From assembly GCA_937928775.1 (NCBI GenBank), contig CALFVI010000014.1:1-64000 (forward strand): a DNA stretch of 64,000 nucleotides, written 5' to 3'. A program made the translations under genes and the position numbers. This DNA is from an uncultured Elioraea sp. GTDB lineage: Bacteria > Pseudomonadota > Alphaproteobacteria > Acetobacterales > Acetobacteraceae. Positions 29,762 through 40,362 of the stretch are shown one piece after another. The notes beneath the pieces were generated by a model. It ran no database searches and was not told where the DNA came from. It worked only from the letters and a program-made list of their open reading frames with translations. The first letter of the stretch is position 1; each line of letters opens with the position of its first letter.

Positions 29762-30879
29762 TTGCGCTTGCACGCAACGACGGCTCTCGGCTCGGCCGGT
29801 GGTGGTTCACGGTCGACCGCTGGATGCTGGCGACGATCTTTCTCCTGATCGTGATCGGCATGTTGAGTTCGCTCGCCGCGAGCCCTGCGGTGGCGGAACG
29901 GATCGGCCTCGATGCGTTTGCGTTTGTGCGCCGGCAGATGCTGTTCCTCCCCCTCGCCGCCGCTCTGATGGTTGCGGTCAGCCTGCTCGGCCCCCGCAGC
30001 GTCCGCCGGCTTGCCCTCGTCGGCTTTGTCGTCTCTCTGGCTCTCACCTTTGCCGCGCCGCTGATCGGGCCGGAGATCAAAGGCGCGCGGCGCTGGGTTT
30101 CACTGCCCGGCATTTCGCTGCAGCCATCCGAATTCCTCAAGCCCTGCTTCGCCGTCGTCACCGGCTGGCTGTTTGCCGAAGGCCTTCAGACGCGCGGTTT
30201 TCCGGCAGCGGCGATCGCCTCTGTCCTCCTCGGCGTCGTGCTGGTCGGGCTGAAGCTGCAACCGGACATTGGCATGGCTGCAGTGGTGCTCGCCGTTTTT
30301 GTCGCGCAATGGTTCGTCGCCGGGCTGCGCATTGTCTGGGTGACACTGCTCGGTGGCCTCGTCGCCGTGGCTGCCGTCACGGCCTATCTGCTGTTTCCCC
30401 ACGTGCAGAGCCGGGTTGCCCGCTTCCTCGACCCTTCGGTTGGCGATACGTACCAGATTGACCGCGCGCTCGAGGCCTTCGCCCATGGCGGGCTGGTTGG
30501 CCGCGGCCCGGGCGAGGGCAGGGTGAAGTCCGTGCTGCCCGACGCGCATGCTGACTTCGTCTTCGCCGTGCTCGGCGAGGAGTTTGGCATGCTGGTCTGC
30601 CTTTTCATCATCGCGCTATTCGCCTTTATCGTGCTGCGCGCACTCCTTCGCCTGCTGGGCGAGAGCGATCCGTTCATCATCCTCGCCGGGTTTGGTCTCG
30701 CCGCGCAGTTCGGCCTGCAGGCTTTCATCAACATGGGCTCGACGTTGCACCTGATACCGACCAAAGGAATGACGCTGCCGTTCATCTCCTATGGCGGTTC
30801 GTCGGTGTTCGCGATCGCGCTCGGCCTCGGCATGCTGCTCGCGCTGACGCGCAAGCGCACGCGGAGCGACGCGCCATGA
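29758..30879 (+). CDS. ftsW: FtsW, septal peptidoglycan glycosyltransferase
   Basis: A 373-residue SEDS-family membrane protein with about ten segments. Family motifs visible are GARRWVSLPGISLQPSEFLKP, DIGMAAVVL, and HADFVFAVLGEEFG together with INMGSTLHLIPTKGMTLPFISYGGSS. SEDS proteins polymerise lipid II and pair with a class B PBP, here FtsI from the same cluster. The cytosolic N-terminus is short. ATGA overlaps exist at both ends. Confidence 0.97.
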   Translation: MIALARNDGSRLGRWWFTVDRWMLATIFLLIVIGMLSSLAASPAVAERIGLDAFAFVRRQMLFLPLAAALMVAVSLLGPRSVRRLALVGFVVSLALTFAAPLIGPEIKGARRWVSLPGISLQPSEFLKPCFAVVTGWLFAEGLQTRGFPAAAIASVLLGVVLVGLKLQPDIGMAAVVLAVFVAQWFVAGLRIVWVTLLGGLVAVAAVTAYLLFPHVQSRVARFLDPSVGDTYQIDRALEAFAHGGLVGRGPGEGRVKSVLPDAHADFVFAVLGEEFGMLVCLFIIALFAFIVLRALLRLLGESDPFIILAGFGLAAQFGLQAFINMGSTLHLIPTKGMTLPFISYGGSSVFAIALGLGMLLALTRKRTRSDAP

Positions 30880-32000
30880 GGGGGGCGATGATGCGTCCGA
30901 TCGCGATCGCGGCCGGCGGTACGGGCGGGCATCTCTATCCCGCCGTCGCCACTGCCGCCGCCCTCGCCGAACGCGGTGAGCGCGTCGTCTTGCTGACTGA
31001 TCGACGCACGGCGGAGCGCTCGACGGCCGCCTTCGATGCGGCCGAGATCCACGTGCTCTCTGGCGAAGGCATCGCGGGGCGCGGGATTGCTCGACTGCCA
31101 GGCGCCCTTGCCTCATTGGCGATTGGCGCGATCGAGGCGCGCGCGATCCTCGACCGCCTGGCGCCGGCGGCCATCGTCGCCTTCGGCGGCTATCCGTCCG
31201 TCGCACCGGTTCTGGCTGCGCGCGCGCTTGCACGGAAACACCGCCTGCGTGTCGTCCTGCACGAGCAGAACGCCGTGCTCGGCCGGGCCAATCGCCTGCT
31301 CGCCCGCGTCGCCGACCTGCTCGCCCTCTCCTTCGCGGAGACCGCGCGCGTACCGGCAAGGAGGCGAACGGCCCTGATCGGCACCCCCATCCGGCCCGAG
31401 ATCGCGACGCTGACGGCGCACGCCTATGCACCGCCGGATGCCGGCGGGCCTGTCAGGCTTCTCGTGCTGGGCGGCAGCCTCGGCGCGCGCGTCTTCGCCT
31501 CCCTCTTACCCGACGCGATCGCGCTCCTGCCGAGCCCGTTGCGTGATCGTCTCGTTCTCACCATGCAATGCCGAGCGGAGGATATCGCGCAGGCTGAGGG
31601 AACCCTGCGAGGGCTCGGGGTGCCGTTTCGCCTCGCCCCCTTTTTCGACGACATCGCAGCGCTCTACGCGGCGGCGCATCTCGTGATCTGCCGCGCCGGA
31701 GCGTCCACGGTTGCGGAGTTGGCCTGCGCCGGACGCCCCGCCCTTCTCGTGCCCTATCCTCACGCGACCGACGACCACCAGAGCGCGAATGCGCGTGCGC
31801 TTGCCGCCGCCGGGGCGGCGGAGGCCTTGGACCAGTTGACTCTGACGCCAGCCATGCTCGCTGAGCGGATCACCACCCTCCTCGGCTCCCCCACCCGCCT
31901 CGAGGCGATGGCCGAGGCAGCGCGCCGCTTCGCCCGCCCGAACGCCGCGCACGATCTGGCTGCGGCCGTGCTCGCGCTCGCGCCGACGGAGACCCATTGA
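30876..32000 (+). CDS. murG: MurG, lipid II-forming GlcNAc transferase
   Basis: A 374-residue GT28 glycosyltransferase that adds GlcNAc to lipid I. The N-terminal [17 protein letters not shown] loop, [29 protein letters not shown], the middle LGGSLGAR and the C-terminal [31 protein letters not shown] are all conserved. A second ATG six codons in (30891, [13 protein letters not shown]) is an equally plausible start. It works at the cytosolic face of the inner membrane. Confidence 0.97.
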   Translation: MRGAMMRPIAIAAGGTGGHLYPAVATAAALAERGERVVLLTDRRTAERSTAAFDAAEIHVLSGEGIAGRGIARLPGALASLAIGAIEARAILDRLAPAAIVAFGGYPSVAPVLAARALARKHRLRVVLHEQNAVLGRANRLLARVADLLALSFAETARVPARRRTALIGTPIRPEIATLTAHAYAPPDAGGPVRLLVLGGSLGARVFASLLPDAIALLPSPLRDRLVLTMQCRAEDIAQAEGTLRGLGVPFRLAPFFDDIAALYAAAHLVICRAGASTVAELACAGRPALLVPYPHATDDHQSANARALAAAGAAEALDQLTLTPAMLAERITTLLGSPTRLEAMAEAARRFARPNAAHDLAAAVLALAPTETH

Positions 32001-33442
32001 TGCGCGCCCTTCCCATCTCCATCGGCACCATCCACTTCGTCGGCATCGGCGGCATCGGCATGTCCGGCATCGCCGAGGTGCTGCACAATCTCGGCTATCG
32101 CGTGCAGGGCAGCGACATCGCTGAGGGCTACACGGTAAAGCGCCTGCGCGAGCTCGGCATCCCCGTCACCATTGGCCACGCTGCTGAGAATTTGGGCGAG
32201 GCGCAGGTCGTCGTCGTCTCGTCGGCGGTGAAGCGCGACAACCCCGAGGTGGTCGCTGCCCGCCAGCAGCTGATCCCCGTCGTGCGGCGGGCGGAAATGC
32301 TCGCTGAACTGATGCGGCTCAAATGGTCGATCGCGGTCGGCGGCACGCACGGCAAGACGACGACGACGAGCCTCATCGCCGCCGTGCTGGAGGCCGCCCA
32401 TCTCGATCCGACGGTGATCAACGGCGGCATCGTCAACGCCTACGGGTCGAACACGCGGCTTGGTTCCGGCGACTGGATGGTGGTGGAAGCGGACGAGTCG
32501 GACGGCTCCTTCCTGCGCCTGCCTGCGCTGATCGCGGTCGTGACCAACATGGATCCCGAACATCTCGACCACTGGGGCACCGCCGAGGCGATGAAGGAGG
32601 GCTACGTCCAGTTCGTTGGCAACATCCCCTTCTACGGCTTTGCGGTGCTCTGCCTCGACCATGCCGAGGTGCAGGCGATGATCCCGCGGCTCGCTGACCG
32701 GCGTATTATCACCTACGGCTTCTCGCCGCAGGCCGACGTGCGCGCCGAGAAACTGGTGATGGATAGGCTCGGTGCGACCTTCGAGGTGGTGGTCTCGGAC
32801 CGCCACGGCGGGCGCACGCGGCGCCTCAAGCCGTTCCGCCTGCCCATGCTCGGTGCGCACAATGTGCAGAACGCGCTTGCCGCGATCGCGGTGGGCGTGG
32901 AGATGGACATTGCGGAGGACGTCATCCGCTCCGCCCTGCTCGGCTTTAAGGGGGTGAAGCGACGCTTTACCCGCGTGGGCGAGGTGGGCGGCATCACCAT
33001 CATCGACGACTACGGCCACCACCCGGTGGAGATCGCCGCCGTGCTGAAGGCGGCGCGCCAGGCCGGCGCGCGTGAGGTGATTGCGGTGGTGCAGCCGCAT
33101 CGCTACACGCGGGTCGCCTCACTGTTCGAGGAGTTCTGCACCTGCATGAACGACGCCTCGACGGTGATCGTCGCCGACATCTACCCGGCGGGAGAACAAC
33201 CGATCCCGGGCATCGATCGCGACGCGTTGGTCGATGGGCTGATCGCGCGCGGGCATCGTTCGGTGGTTGCCCTGCCGGATCCCGCGCATCTCGCCGAGAT
33301 GGTGCACGCCATCGCCAGGCAGGGCGACTACGTGGTCTGTCTCGGTGCCGGATCGATCACGCATTGGGCGCATGCGCTGCCGCGCGAGCTTGCCGCGCTG
33401 CAGGCGTCGATCCCGCGCCGCGCTGGTGGGAGTGGATCGTGA
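32000..33442 (+). CDS. murC: MurC, UDP-MurNAc:L-alanine ligase
   Basis: A 480-residue Mur ligase that adds the first residue of the stem peptide. It starts [23 protein letters not shown], has the ATP loop [12 protein letters not shown] at about 114-125, EADESDGSF and the C-terminal block [18 protein letters not shown] followed by [10 protein letters not shown] use the ATG at 32000, which shares one base with the murG stop (TGATG), rather than the TTG immediately upstream. It overlaps murB by GTGA. Confidence 0.97.
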   Translation: MRALPISIGTIHFVGIGGIGMSGIAEVLHNLGYRVQGSDIAEGYTVKRLRELGIPVTIGHAAENLGEAQVVVVSSAVKRDNPEVVAARQQLIPVVRRAEMLAELMRLKWSIAVGGTHGKTTTTSLIAAVLEAAHLDPTVINGGIVNAYGSNTRLGSGDWMVVEADESDGSFLRLPALIAVVTNMDPEHLDHWGTAEAMKEGYVQFVGNIPFYGFAVLCLDHAEVQAMIPRLADRRIITYGFSPQADVRAEKLVMDRLGATFEVVVSDRHGGRTRRLKPFRLPMLGAHNVQNALAAIAVGVEMDIAEDVIRSALLGFKGVKRRFTRVGEVGGITIIDDYGHHPVEIAAVLKAARQAGAREVIAVVQPHRYTRVASLFEEFCTCMNDASTVIVADIYPAGEQPIPGIDRDALVDGLIARGHRSVVALPDPAHLAEMVHAIARQGDYVVCLGAGSITHWAHALPRELAALQASIPRRAGGSGS

Positions 33443-34377
33443 CCGGCGTCGCGTTTGCCATGACCGGTTTCGGCCCCCTGCCCTCGGCCCGTGGGCGTCT
33501 CGTTGCCGACGCTCCGCTCGGCGCGCTCACCTGGTTCCGTGCCGGTGGCAAGGCCGAGGTCCTGTTCCGGCCGGCCGACGCGGAGGATCTCGCCACCTTC
33601 CTGCGCGCTCTCGACCCAGGGATCCCCGTCACCGTCGTCGGTGCAGGGTCGAATCTTCTCGTGCGCGACGGCGGCGTGGCCGGCATCGTCGTCCGCCTTC
33701 CCGCTGCGCGCTTTGCTTCGATCACGATTGAAGCGGACGGCATCGTCGCTGGCGCAGCGGCGCTCGATCGCACGGTAGCCGAGTCTGCGGCGGCAGCAGG
33801 GCTTGGCGGGCTTGCCTTCCTCTCCGGCATCCCCGGCAGCCTCGGCGGGGCAGTGGCGATGAACGCGGGCGCCTACGGGTCGGAGATCGCCGACATCCTC
33901 GACTGGGCCGAGATGGTCATGCGCGACGGCACGACGCTGTGTCTTGGTGCGCACGAGCTCGCCCTTTCCTATCGTCAGGCTCGGCTGCCGCCTGGCGCCA
34001 TTGTCACGCGCGTGCGGCTGCGGGCGCGGCCCGGCGACCCCGCCGTCATCGCGGCCGAGATGGCGCGCATCCGCGCCGCGCGCGAGGAAACCCAACCGGT
34101 GCGTGGCCGCACCGGCGGCTCGACCTTCAAGAACCCACCCGGCGCGAAGGCCTGGGAACTGATCGATGCCGCCGGCTGTCGTGGTCTCCGTCGCGGTGAT
34201 GCGCAGGTGAGCGAGAAGCACTGCAACTTCCTGCTCAATCTCGGCCAGGCCACCGCTGCCGATCTCGAGGCGCTTGGCGAGGAGGTACGCGCCCGTGTGC
34301 GCGCCGCCACGGGTGTCGCACTCGAGTGGGAGATCCGTCGCATCGGTCGGCCTCTGGCGGAGGGCCCCGGCCGATGA
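33439..34377 (+). CDS. murB: MurB, UDP-N-acetylenolpyruvoylglucosamine reductase
   Basis: A 312-residue FAD-dependent reductase that makes UDP-MurNAc. [21 protein letters not shown] begins the FAD domain, [21 protein letters not shown] binds FAD, and [18 protein letters not shown] is highly conserved. [23 protein letters not shown] carries the catalytic Ser (in GSTFKNP), and [10 protein letters not shown] the conserved His-Asn-Phe block of type II enzymes. The GTG start at 33439 overlaps murC; the stop overlaps ddl by ATGA. Confidence 0.96.
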   Translation: MTGVAFAMTGFGPLPSARGRLVADAPLGALTWFRAGGKAEVLFRPADAEDLATFLRALDPGIPVTVVGAGSNLLVRDGGVAGIVVRLPAARFASITIEADGIVAGAAALDRTVAESAAAAGLGGLAFLSGIPGSLGGAVAMNAGAYGSEIADILDWAEMVMRDGTTLCLGAHELALSYRQARLPPGAIVTRVRLRARPGDPAVIAAEMARIRAAREETQPVRGRTGGSTFKNPPGAKAWELIDAAGCRGLRRGDAQVSEKHCNFLLNLGQATAADLEALGEEVRARVRAATGVALEWEIRRIGRPLAEGPGR

Positions 34378-35294
34378 AGCGCGTCACCGTTTTATATGGC
34401 GGCATCTCTGCCGAACGCGAGGTGAGTCTCGTTTCTGGAGCGAAAGTGGCCGAGGCGCTTGCCGAAGCCGGGTATGAGGTGGTGCCGATCGAGGTCGGCC
34501 GCGACCTCGCCGCTCTCATCGCCGCGCTGACCTCCGCGCGCCCCGATGTCGCGTTCAACGCTTTGCACGGACGCTACGGCGAGGATGGCTGCATTCAGGG
34601 CATCCTCGAGTGGCTCGGCATCCCCTACACGCACTCGGGTGTGCGGGCCTCGGCTTTGGCCATGGACAAGGCGGCGGCTAAGGCCTGCTTCTCGGCCGCG
34701 GGCCTTCCCGTTGCTCCGCACCGGCTGGTGACGCGCGAAGACGTGGCGCGCGGCCACCCGATGCCCACGCCCTACGTGCTGAAACCGCTCTCTGAGGGCT
34801 CCTCGGTCGGCGTGGTGATCGTGCGCGATGGCGACAACCGGCGTGATCAGATCGTCCGCGACTGGATCTATGGCACGCACGCGATGGCCGAGGCCTATGT
34901 TCCGGGGCGGGAACTGACCGTCGGCGTGCTCGGCGATCGCCCGCTCGCGGTGACTGAGATCGCGACCGCGCATGGCTTCTACGACTATGAGGCGAAGTAC
35001 CGTCCAGGCGAAAGCCGCCACCTCCTGCCCGCACCGATCCATCCCGAGGCCTATCGGCGCGCCTTGGACATCGCCGCGGCGGCGCATCGCGCTCTTGGCT
35101 GCCGTGGTGCCAGCCGGGCGGACCTGCGCTACGACGACACGCAGGGCGAGCCTGGGCGTCTTGTGCTTCTTGAGGTGAATACGCAGCCCGGCATGACGCC
35201 GACCTCGCTTCTGCCGGAGCAGGCGCTGCACTGCGGCATGACGTTTACCGCCCTCTGCACCTGGATGGTGGAGGAGGCGCGATGCGGCGCTTGA
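34374..35294 (+). CDS. ddl: Ddl, D-alanine--D-alanine ligase
   Basis: A 306-residue ATP-grasp ligase that makes D-Ala-D-Ala for MurF. It begins VTVLYGGISAEREVSLVSG, has ALHGRYGEDGCIQGILEWLGIPYTHSG, the KPLSEGSSVGV ATP-grasp loop and the C-terminal LEVNTQPGMTPTSLLPEQA block with metal ligands. The length is normal. It overlaps ftsQ by 13 nt. Confidence 0.96.
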   Translation: MKRVTVLYGGISAEREVSLVSGAKVAEALAEAGYEVVPIEVGRDLAALIAALTSARPDVAFNALHGRYGEDGCIQGILEWLGIPYTHSGVRASALAMDKAAAKACFSAAGLPVAPHRLVTREDVARGHPMPTPYVLKPLSEGSSVGVVIVRDGDNRRDQIVRDWIYGTHAMAEAYVPGRELTVGVLGDRPLAVTEIATAHGFYDYEAKYRPGESRHLLPAPIHPEAYRRALDIAAAAHRALGCRGASRADLRYDDTQGEPGRLVLLEVNTQPGMTPTSLLPEQALHCGMTFTALCTWMVEEARCGA

Positions 35295-36139
35295 GCAACG
35301 ATTGCCGCGCGCAACGACCCGGGCGGTTGCGCCTGCTGCTGCGGCGCCTGCGCGGTCTCGCGCGGCCTGCCCTTCTGGCCAGCTTGGGCGTGGTGGTCGC
35401 TGGTGCAACTGTCATCGCCCTTGTCATCTCAGGCACTCCGCAGCGCCTCTTCGCTGATGCCGCGCGCGCGATCGAAGACGCCGCCGCCGATGCCGGATTT
35501 GTCGTCACCACCGTGACCGTGGAAGGCCGGGTGCACGAGGACCGCGACGCCATCCTTGCCGCAACCGGGCTGCGGCTTGGGCAGCCGATGCTCGCTGTCT
35601 CGCCGGAGATGCTGCGTCGTCGGCTCGAGGAGCTACCCTGGGTCGAGCGGGCTACGGTGTATCGGCGCCTGCCGGGTCACGTCCATCTCGCGCTTACCGA
35701 ACGCACGCCGTTCGCGGTCTGGCAGAACAGCGGCAGCTTTGCTGTCATCGATCGGGAGGGGCGGGTGATCACCCGCGACGGTGTGGAGCGTTTCGCCCAT
35801 TTGCCGCACGTGGTTGGAGAAGGTGCGGCGGAGACGGCCGCGGCACTTCTCGACCTGCTTGATCGCCATCCCGACGTGGGAAAGCGTGTTGTCGCGATCG
35901 TGCGCGTCAATCAGCGGCGCTGGAACCTGAGGCTCGTCTCTGGCGCGGATGTGCTGTTGCCGGAAGGGCATGAGGCGGCGGCAATAGCGCGCCTTGCCGA
36001 ACTGCATCGCGACACTGGCGTGCTCGACCGCGCGCTGAAGGTGGTCGACCTCAGGTTTGCAGATCGGCTTGTGCTGCGGCCTGCGGCGGATGCAGCACCC
36101 GTGCCGGCGCCAGGCTCGGAGAGAGGACGGCGCGGATGA
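35282..36139 (+). CDS. ftsQ: FtsQ, divisome protein with POTRA domain
   Basis: A 285-residue bitopic protein. A basic cytosolic N-terminus (about 1-30) is followed by a membrane segment at about 32-50. The POTRA domain starts FVVTTVTVEGRVHEDRDAILAATGL. The FtsQ/DivIB beta domain then contains LPWVERATVYRRLPGHVHLALTERTPFAVWQ, a well-conserved block. FtsQ links early and late division proteins through FtsB and FtsL. The C-terminal 20 residues are Pro/Ala-rich and probably unstructured. Overlaps with ddl and ftsA support coupling. Confidence 0.95.
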   Translation: MRRLSNDCRAQRPGRLRLLLRRLRGLARPALLASLGVVVAGATVIALVISGTPQRLFADAARAIEDAAADAGFVVTTVTVEGRVHEDRDAILAATGLRLGQPMLAVSPEMLRRRLEELPWVERATVYRRLPGHVHLALTERTPFAVWQNSGSFAVIDREGRVITRDGVERFAHLPHVVGEGAAETAAALLDLLDRHPDVGKRVVAIVRVNQRRWNLRLVSGADVLLPEGHEAAAIARLAELHRDTGVLDRALKVVDLRFADRLVLRPAADAAPVPAPGSERGRRG

Positions 36140-37449
36140 ACGAGATGCCGAACCGTCTTGGTCCAGCCTCCGAGGCGCTGGTCACGCGCTCTTCGCCCTC
36201 GCGTGGCCGGCCGCGTGGCCGTTCGGGGCCGATCGCGGTGCTCGACATTGGCTCGAGCAAGATCACCTGCCTGATCGGACGCGTCGACAGTGACGGCGGG
36301 ATCCGCGTGCTGTCGGTCGGCCACCAGCGCTCGCGCGGCGTGCGCGCGGGCTCGATCGTCGATCTCGAAGAGGCGGAAGCCGCCATCCGCGCCGCTGTGG
36401 CCCAGGCCGAAGAGCAGGCCGACCAGCCGGTGCATGAGATGGTGGTCAACCTCTCCTGCGGTCAGCCGCAGAGCCGCCACTTCGACGTACGCATGGCGAT
36501 GCATGGGGACGCGGTGACGGATGCCGATCTGCGCCGCATCGTTGCCGAAGGCCGCCTTCGTGCCTATGCCGAGGGGCGGGAGGTGGTGCACGCGATTCCT
36601 CTCGGCTACGCGGTGGACGGAACGTCCGGCGTACGCGATCCGCGCGGCATGGTGTGCGACCAGCTCGGCGTGCGGCTGCATGTGGTCGATGCCTCGGTTG
36701 GCACGCTGCGCAATCTCGCGGCCTGTCTCGGGCGCTGCGATCTCGCGATCGAATCGCTCGTCGCCGCGCCGTTCGCGGCCGGCCTCGCTTCCCTCGTTGA
36801 AGATGAGCGCGAGCTCGGCGTGGTGGTGATCGACATGGGTGGCGGCACCACCAGCCTTGCTGTGTTCGCCGACGGTCAGCTGCAACATACCGACATTATC
36901 CCGATCGGCGGTCAGCACGTGACGAATGACATCGCGCGCGGTCTTTCCACTACCGTCGCGCACGCGGAACGGATGAAGACGCTGCACGGCTCGACCGATA
37001 CAGCGCCCGGGGATGATCGTGAACTTTTTCCCGTGCCGCTGGTGGGCGAGGACGATCACGCGATCGCCAAGGTGCCGCGGTCGATGCTCGTCGGCATCAT
37101 TCGGCCGCGGCTTGAAGAAACCTTCGAACTCGTGCGCGCCCGTCTCGATGCGGCCGGGCTTGGTTCGCTGACCGGGCGTCGGGCCGTGCTGACAGGGGGA
37201 GCATCGCAACTGATTGGCGTGCGCGATCTTGCCGCGGCGATGCTCGACAAGCAGGTGCGGCTCGGCCGCCCACCCGCCTTGCGCGGCCTGCCCGACATCG
37301 CCCAGGGACCCGGCTTCGCTGTCCCCGTCGGCCTGCTGATCTGGGCTGCCACCGAAGGCCAAATCGCGCGTGATCTCGCTCCGGTCGGCTTCGCCGGTAT
37401 GCCCGGTCCGCTGAAGCGACTGTTCACCTGGCTTCGCGAGCGGCTGTGA
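36136..37449 (+). CDS. ftsA: FtsA, actin-like membrane tether of FtsZ
   Basis: A 437-residue actin-fold ATPase. After a variable N-terminus (about 30 residues, Arg/Ser/Pro-rich) it has [18 protein letters not shown] (phosphate 1), the 1C subdomain, [18 protein letters not shown] (phosphate 2) and [16 protein letters not shown] (adenosine). The C-terminal end [13 protein letters not shown] fits the amphipathic membrane-targeting helix. It anchors the Z-ring to the inner membrane. ftsZ follows after a 52-nt gap. Confidence 0.96.
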   Translation: MNEMPNRLGPASEALVTRSSPSRGRPRGRSGPIAVLDIGSSKITCLIGRVDSDGGIRVLSVGHQRSRGVRAGSIVDLEEAEAAIRAAVAQAEEQADQPVHEMVVNLSCGQPQSRHFDVRMAMHGDAVTDADLRRIVAEGRLRAYAEGREVVHAIPLGYAVDGTSGVRDPRGMVCDQLGVRLHVVDASVGTLRNLAACLGRCDLAIESLVAAPFAAGLASLVEDERELGVVVIDMGGGTTSLAVFADGQLQHTDIIPIGGQHVTNDIARGLSTTVAHAERMKTLHGSTDTAPGDDRELFPVPLVGEDDHAIAKVPRSMLVGIIRPRLEETFELVRARLDAAGLGSLTGRRAVLTGGASQLIGVRDLAAAMLDKQVRLGRPPALRGLPDIAQGPGFAVPVGLLIWAATEGQIARDLAPVGFAGMPGPLKRLFTWLRERL

Positions 37450-37501
37450 CGCCGATGCGACCCCTCCCCCGCAACCCTTCCGCCCCTCAAGGAGAACCGT
37501 T

Positions 37502-39046
37502 ATGGCCATCACCCTGACTGTGCCTGCCCAAGCGCTGAACGATTTTCAGCCTCGTATCACCGTCATCGGTGTCGGCGGCGGCGGCTGCAATGCGGTGAAC
37601 AACATGATCGCCTCGCAGCTTGACGGCGTGGAGTTCATCGTCGCCAACACTGATGCGCAGTCGCTGATGAAGTGCCGAGCCGATCGCAAGATCCAGCTCG
37701 GCCCGCATCTCACACAGGGGCTCGGCGCCGGCGGCAGGCCTGAGGTTGGGCGTGGCGCGGCGGAGGAGGCGGTGGAGGAGATCGCCTCCCATCTCGCGGG
37801 CGCGCACATGGTGTTCATCACTGCGGGCATGGGCGGCGGCACCGGCACGGGCGCGGCGCCGGTGGTGGCGCGCATCGCCCGCGAGCGCGGCATACTCACC
37901 GTCGGCGTGGTCACTAAACCGTTCGACTTCGAGGGCCCGAAGCGCAAGGCCGCGGCGGAGGCCGGCATCGAGGAGCTGCAGCAGTATGTCGATACGCTGA
38001 TCGTGATCCCGAACCAAAATCTGTTCCGTATTGCGAACGATCGCACCACCTTTGCCGAAGCGTTCAAGATGGCGGACAACGTTCTTTATATGGGCGTGCG
38101 CGGCGTGACCGACCTCATCGTCCATCCCGGCCTCGTCAATCTCGACTTCGCTGACATTCGCACCGTGATGGCGGAGATGGGCAAGGCGATGATGGGCACC
38201 GGCGAGGCGGAAGGCGAGGATCGCGCCGTGCGCGCGGCCGAGATCGCGATTTCCAACCCGCTTCTCGAGGACGCCTCGATGAAGGGAGCAAAGGCTGTGC
38301 TGATCAACATCACCGGCGGGCCCGACATGACCCTGTTCGAGGTCGACGAGGCGGCGAACCGCATTCGTAAGGAGGTGGGCGATGAGGAGGCCAACATCAT
38401 CTTTGGCTCCTCCATTGACGATGCCATGGCGGGCAGGATCCGCGTCTCGGTGGTGGCGACGGGGATGGAAGCAAATCTCCAGCCGCGCCAGCGCCCCGCT
38501 TTGGTAGCGGTGGACGGCGCACCTGTCGTGCGGGCGGCCCAAACGGCGGCGGCCTCACCAGGGATGACGGCGCCGGTCTCGGCGCCACTGACTGCCGCCT
38601 CCACCAAGATCGTCGGCAACACCGTCCTGCAACGTACCGCGGTCGCCCCCGAACCGGTGGTGCGAGCGGTCGAGAAGCCGCACGCCCTCGAGGCGGCGCA
38701 GCACACCGCCCCTGCTGAGCCGCCGGCGGAGCCTGCACCGTCGCTGTTCCCGCCGCGCGAGCCAGCCCCGCTGTCCCAGGCGATCGTGTCCGACGCGCCC
38801 GCCCCAACCGCCGTGGCGGGTTTGTCGTCCCAGCCGCCGGGCCGCAGCCTGTTCCAGCGCATGACGCGCCTCATCTCCGGCGGCGAGGGCCCTGCCGCCG
38901 CCCCCGTCCCGCGGCAGCAGGCAGCGACCCGCGCTGAGCCGATCCTGACGCCGATCAGTCAGGGGGCAGGCAAGCCGCAAGGGCGCGGCTCGCTCGAGGA
39001 GAGCGGACTCGACATTCCAGCGTTCCTGCGCCGGCAAAGCAATTGA
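37502..39046 (+). CDS. ftsZ: FtsZ, tubulin-like division GTPase
   Basis: A 514-residue FtsZ. The tubulin signature [14 protein letters not shown] is at about 110-123, preceded by [16 protein letters not shown]. The T7 loop region [11 protein letters not shown] completes the active site between subunits. After about residue 320 comes a ~175-residue Ala/Pro-rich linker, longer than in E. coli but usual in alphaproteobacteria. The chain ends with the conserved C-terminal peptide [10 protein letters not shown], which binds FtsA and other partners. AAGGAG precedes the ATG, the strongest ribosome-binding site in the cluster, consistent with high FtsZ demand. Confidence 0.98.
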   Translation: MAITLTVPAQALNDFQPRITVIGVGGGGCNAVNNMIASQLDGVEFIVANTDAQSLMKCRADRKIQLGPHLTQGLGAGGRPEVGRGAAEEAVEEIASHLAGAHMVFITAGMGGGTGTGAAPVVARIARERGILTVGVVTKPFDFEGPKRKAAAEAGIEELQQYVDTLIVIPNQNLFRIANDRTTFAEAFKMADNVLYMGVRGVTDLIVHPGLVNLDFADIRTVMAEMGKAMMGTGEAEGEDRAVRAAEIAISNPLLEDASMKGAKAVLINITGGPDMTLFEVDEAANRIRKEVGDEEANIIFGSSIDDAMAGRIRVSVVATGMEANLQPRQRPALVAVDGAPVVRAAQTAAASPGMTAPVSAPLTAASTKIVGNTVLQRTAVAPEPVVRAVEKPHALEAAQHTAPAEPPAEPAPSLFPPREPAPLSQAIVSDAPAPTAVAGLSSQPPGRSLFQRMTRLISGGEGPAAAPVPRQQAATRAEPILTPISQGAGKPQGRGSLEESGLDIPAFLRRQSN

Positions 39047-39374
39047 CTCATGGCGCTTTAGCCCGGCTAGACCGCATAAGTCGGCTGAGCCCGCTTTGCC
39101 CTATTCATGCCAAAATGCGAAAAAATCGTGGCGTCGCCGTGATACATACAGAAAAGAAGCTTGACTTGCCCAAATGCCTGCCCGGCTTTTAGGGTCTGGT
39201 TGGATGCAGGGATTTGACTGCTCTTCGCCTCCCTCTCGCTGATGGCGAAGGCAGGTCAGCTCCCGGCTCCCGACGGCAGCCCCGCCTGGGCTGGCGTTGG
39301 TGGGTAGACAGAAGCCTTCGAAGACTTTTGGTCGGATCGTGCAACTCCCTCTCGGCACTTACCTCGGCGACAGC
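39047..39374 (+). other. Intergenic region between ftsZ and lpxC
   Basis: 328 bp without a supported gene. An A-rich stretch (39110-39160) precedes a TTGACT at 39161-39166, and a 7-bp stem (CTTCGCC 39223-39229 with GGCGAAG 39244-39250) lies in the presumed leader. An in-frame upstream ATG (39297) could extend LpxC by 26 residues, but the extension is not family-like. Confidence 0.5.
39161..39190 (+). promoter_or_regulatory. Possible lpxC promoter
   Basis: TTGACT (39161-39166) with GCTTTT (39185-39190) at 18-bp spacing, the best promoter-like pair in the gap. It would allow lpxC to be transcribed apart from the dcw cluster. The -10 is poor. Confidence 0.35.
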
Positions 39375-40313
39375 ATGCAGCCCTTCCAGAGAACCCTCCG
39401 GGCGCCGATCGGCTGCACGGGTGTGGGCCTGCACTCCGGGCGGAAGGTCTGCCTCACCCTTCGTCCGGCCGCTGAGCATGTCGGGATCGTGTTTCGGCGC
39501 ATCGATCTGCCGGATCGACCGCTGATCGCCGCCCGCTGGGACCATGTGATCGACACGCGCCGCAACACCACGCTCGGCCTACCCGACCGTCCCGAGGCCA
39601 GTGTCGGCACGGTCGAACACCTGCTCGCCGCCCTTGCTGGCAGCGGTGTGGATAATGCGATCATCGATCTCGACGGACCGGAGGTCCCGATCATGGACGG
39701 GTCGGCCGCGCCGTTCGTGTTTCTGATCGATTGTGCCGGCCTCGTCACCCAGGGCGCGGTCCGCCAAGTGCTGGAGATCGTTCGCCCGGTCCAGGTTGAG
39801 GACGAGACCGGGTCGGTCACCCTGTTGCCAGATCAGTCCGGCGCGCCGGTGTATGAGATGGACATCGAGTTCCCATCCAGCGCGATCCGCCGGCAGCACC
39901 GGCTGGTTCGTCTTGCCCCGGGCAGCTTCAAGCGCGACCTTGCGCGCGCCCGCACCTTCGGCTTTGTCGAGGAACTTGACGCTCTGCGCGGCGCAGGCCT
40001 CGCGCGTGGCGGCAGCCTCGACAATGCCGTCGTGCTGCGTGGGGCGACGGTGTTGAACGCGGGCGGGCTGCGCTACACGGATGAGTTCGTTCGGCACAAG
40101 CTGCTCGATCTCGTCGGCGATCTGGCTCTCGCGGGTGCGCCTCTGCGCGGACGCGTTGTCGCCCGCCGGACCGGGCACCGGCTGAACAATCTCGCGCTGC
40201 GGGCCCTGTTCGCCGACCCCTCTGCCTATCGGTTCACGCCGGCGGTCTCTGCCAGCGCAACCCGCGATGGCATGCCCGCCCCGCTTGCCGCTGCCGCTGC
40301 TGCCCCGGTCTGA
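39375..40313 (+). CDS. lpxC: LpxC, UDP-3-O-acyl-GlcNAc deacetylase
   Basis: A 312-residue zinc deacetylase, the committed step of lipid A synthesis. It opens QRTLRAPIGCTGVGLHSGRKV. Zinc ligands are visible: His in VGTVEHLLAAL (about H82), and His/Asp in RHKLLDLVGDLAL. The catalytic His is in GHRLNNLALRAL, and EVPIMDGSAAPFVFLI carries other active-site residues. Its presence shows a Gram-negative LPS-bearing envelope. The ATG at 39375 gives the normal start. The C-terminal ~20 residues are Ala/Pro-rich. Confidence 0.97.
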   Translation: MQPFQRTLRAPIGCTGVGLHSGRKVCLTLRPAAEHVGIVFRRIDLPDRPLIAARWDHVIDTRRNTTLGLPDRPEASVGTVEHLLAALAGSGVDNAIIDLDGPEVPIMDGSAAPFVFLIDCAGLVTQGAVRQVLEIVRPVQVEDETGSVTLLPDQSGAPVYEMDIEFPSSAIRRQHRLVRLAPGSFKRDLARARTFGFVEELDALRGAGLARGGSLDNAVVLRGATVLNAGGLRYTDEFVRHKLLDLVGDLALAGAPLRGRVVARRTGHRLNNLALRALFADPSAYRFTPAVSASATRDGMPAPLAAAAAAPV

Positions 40314-40362
40314 TCGTCGCGCCGCTCTCGCAGCCCCCGGGCGCGTGCTATAGAGCCGGGCG

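Noticed and set aside
39047..39110. Intrinsic terminator after ftsZ
   Set aside because: I could not form a continuous stem of more than five pairs followed by T residues.
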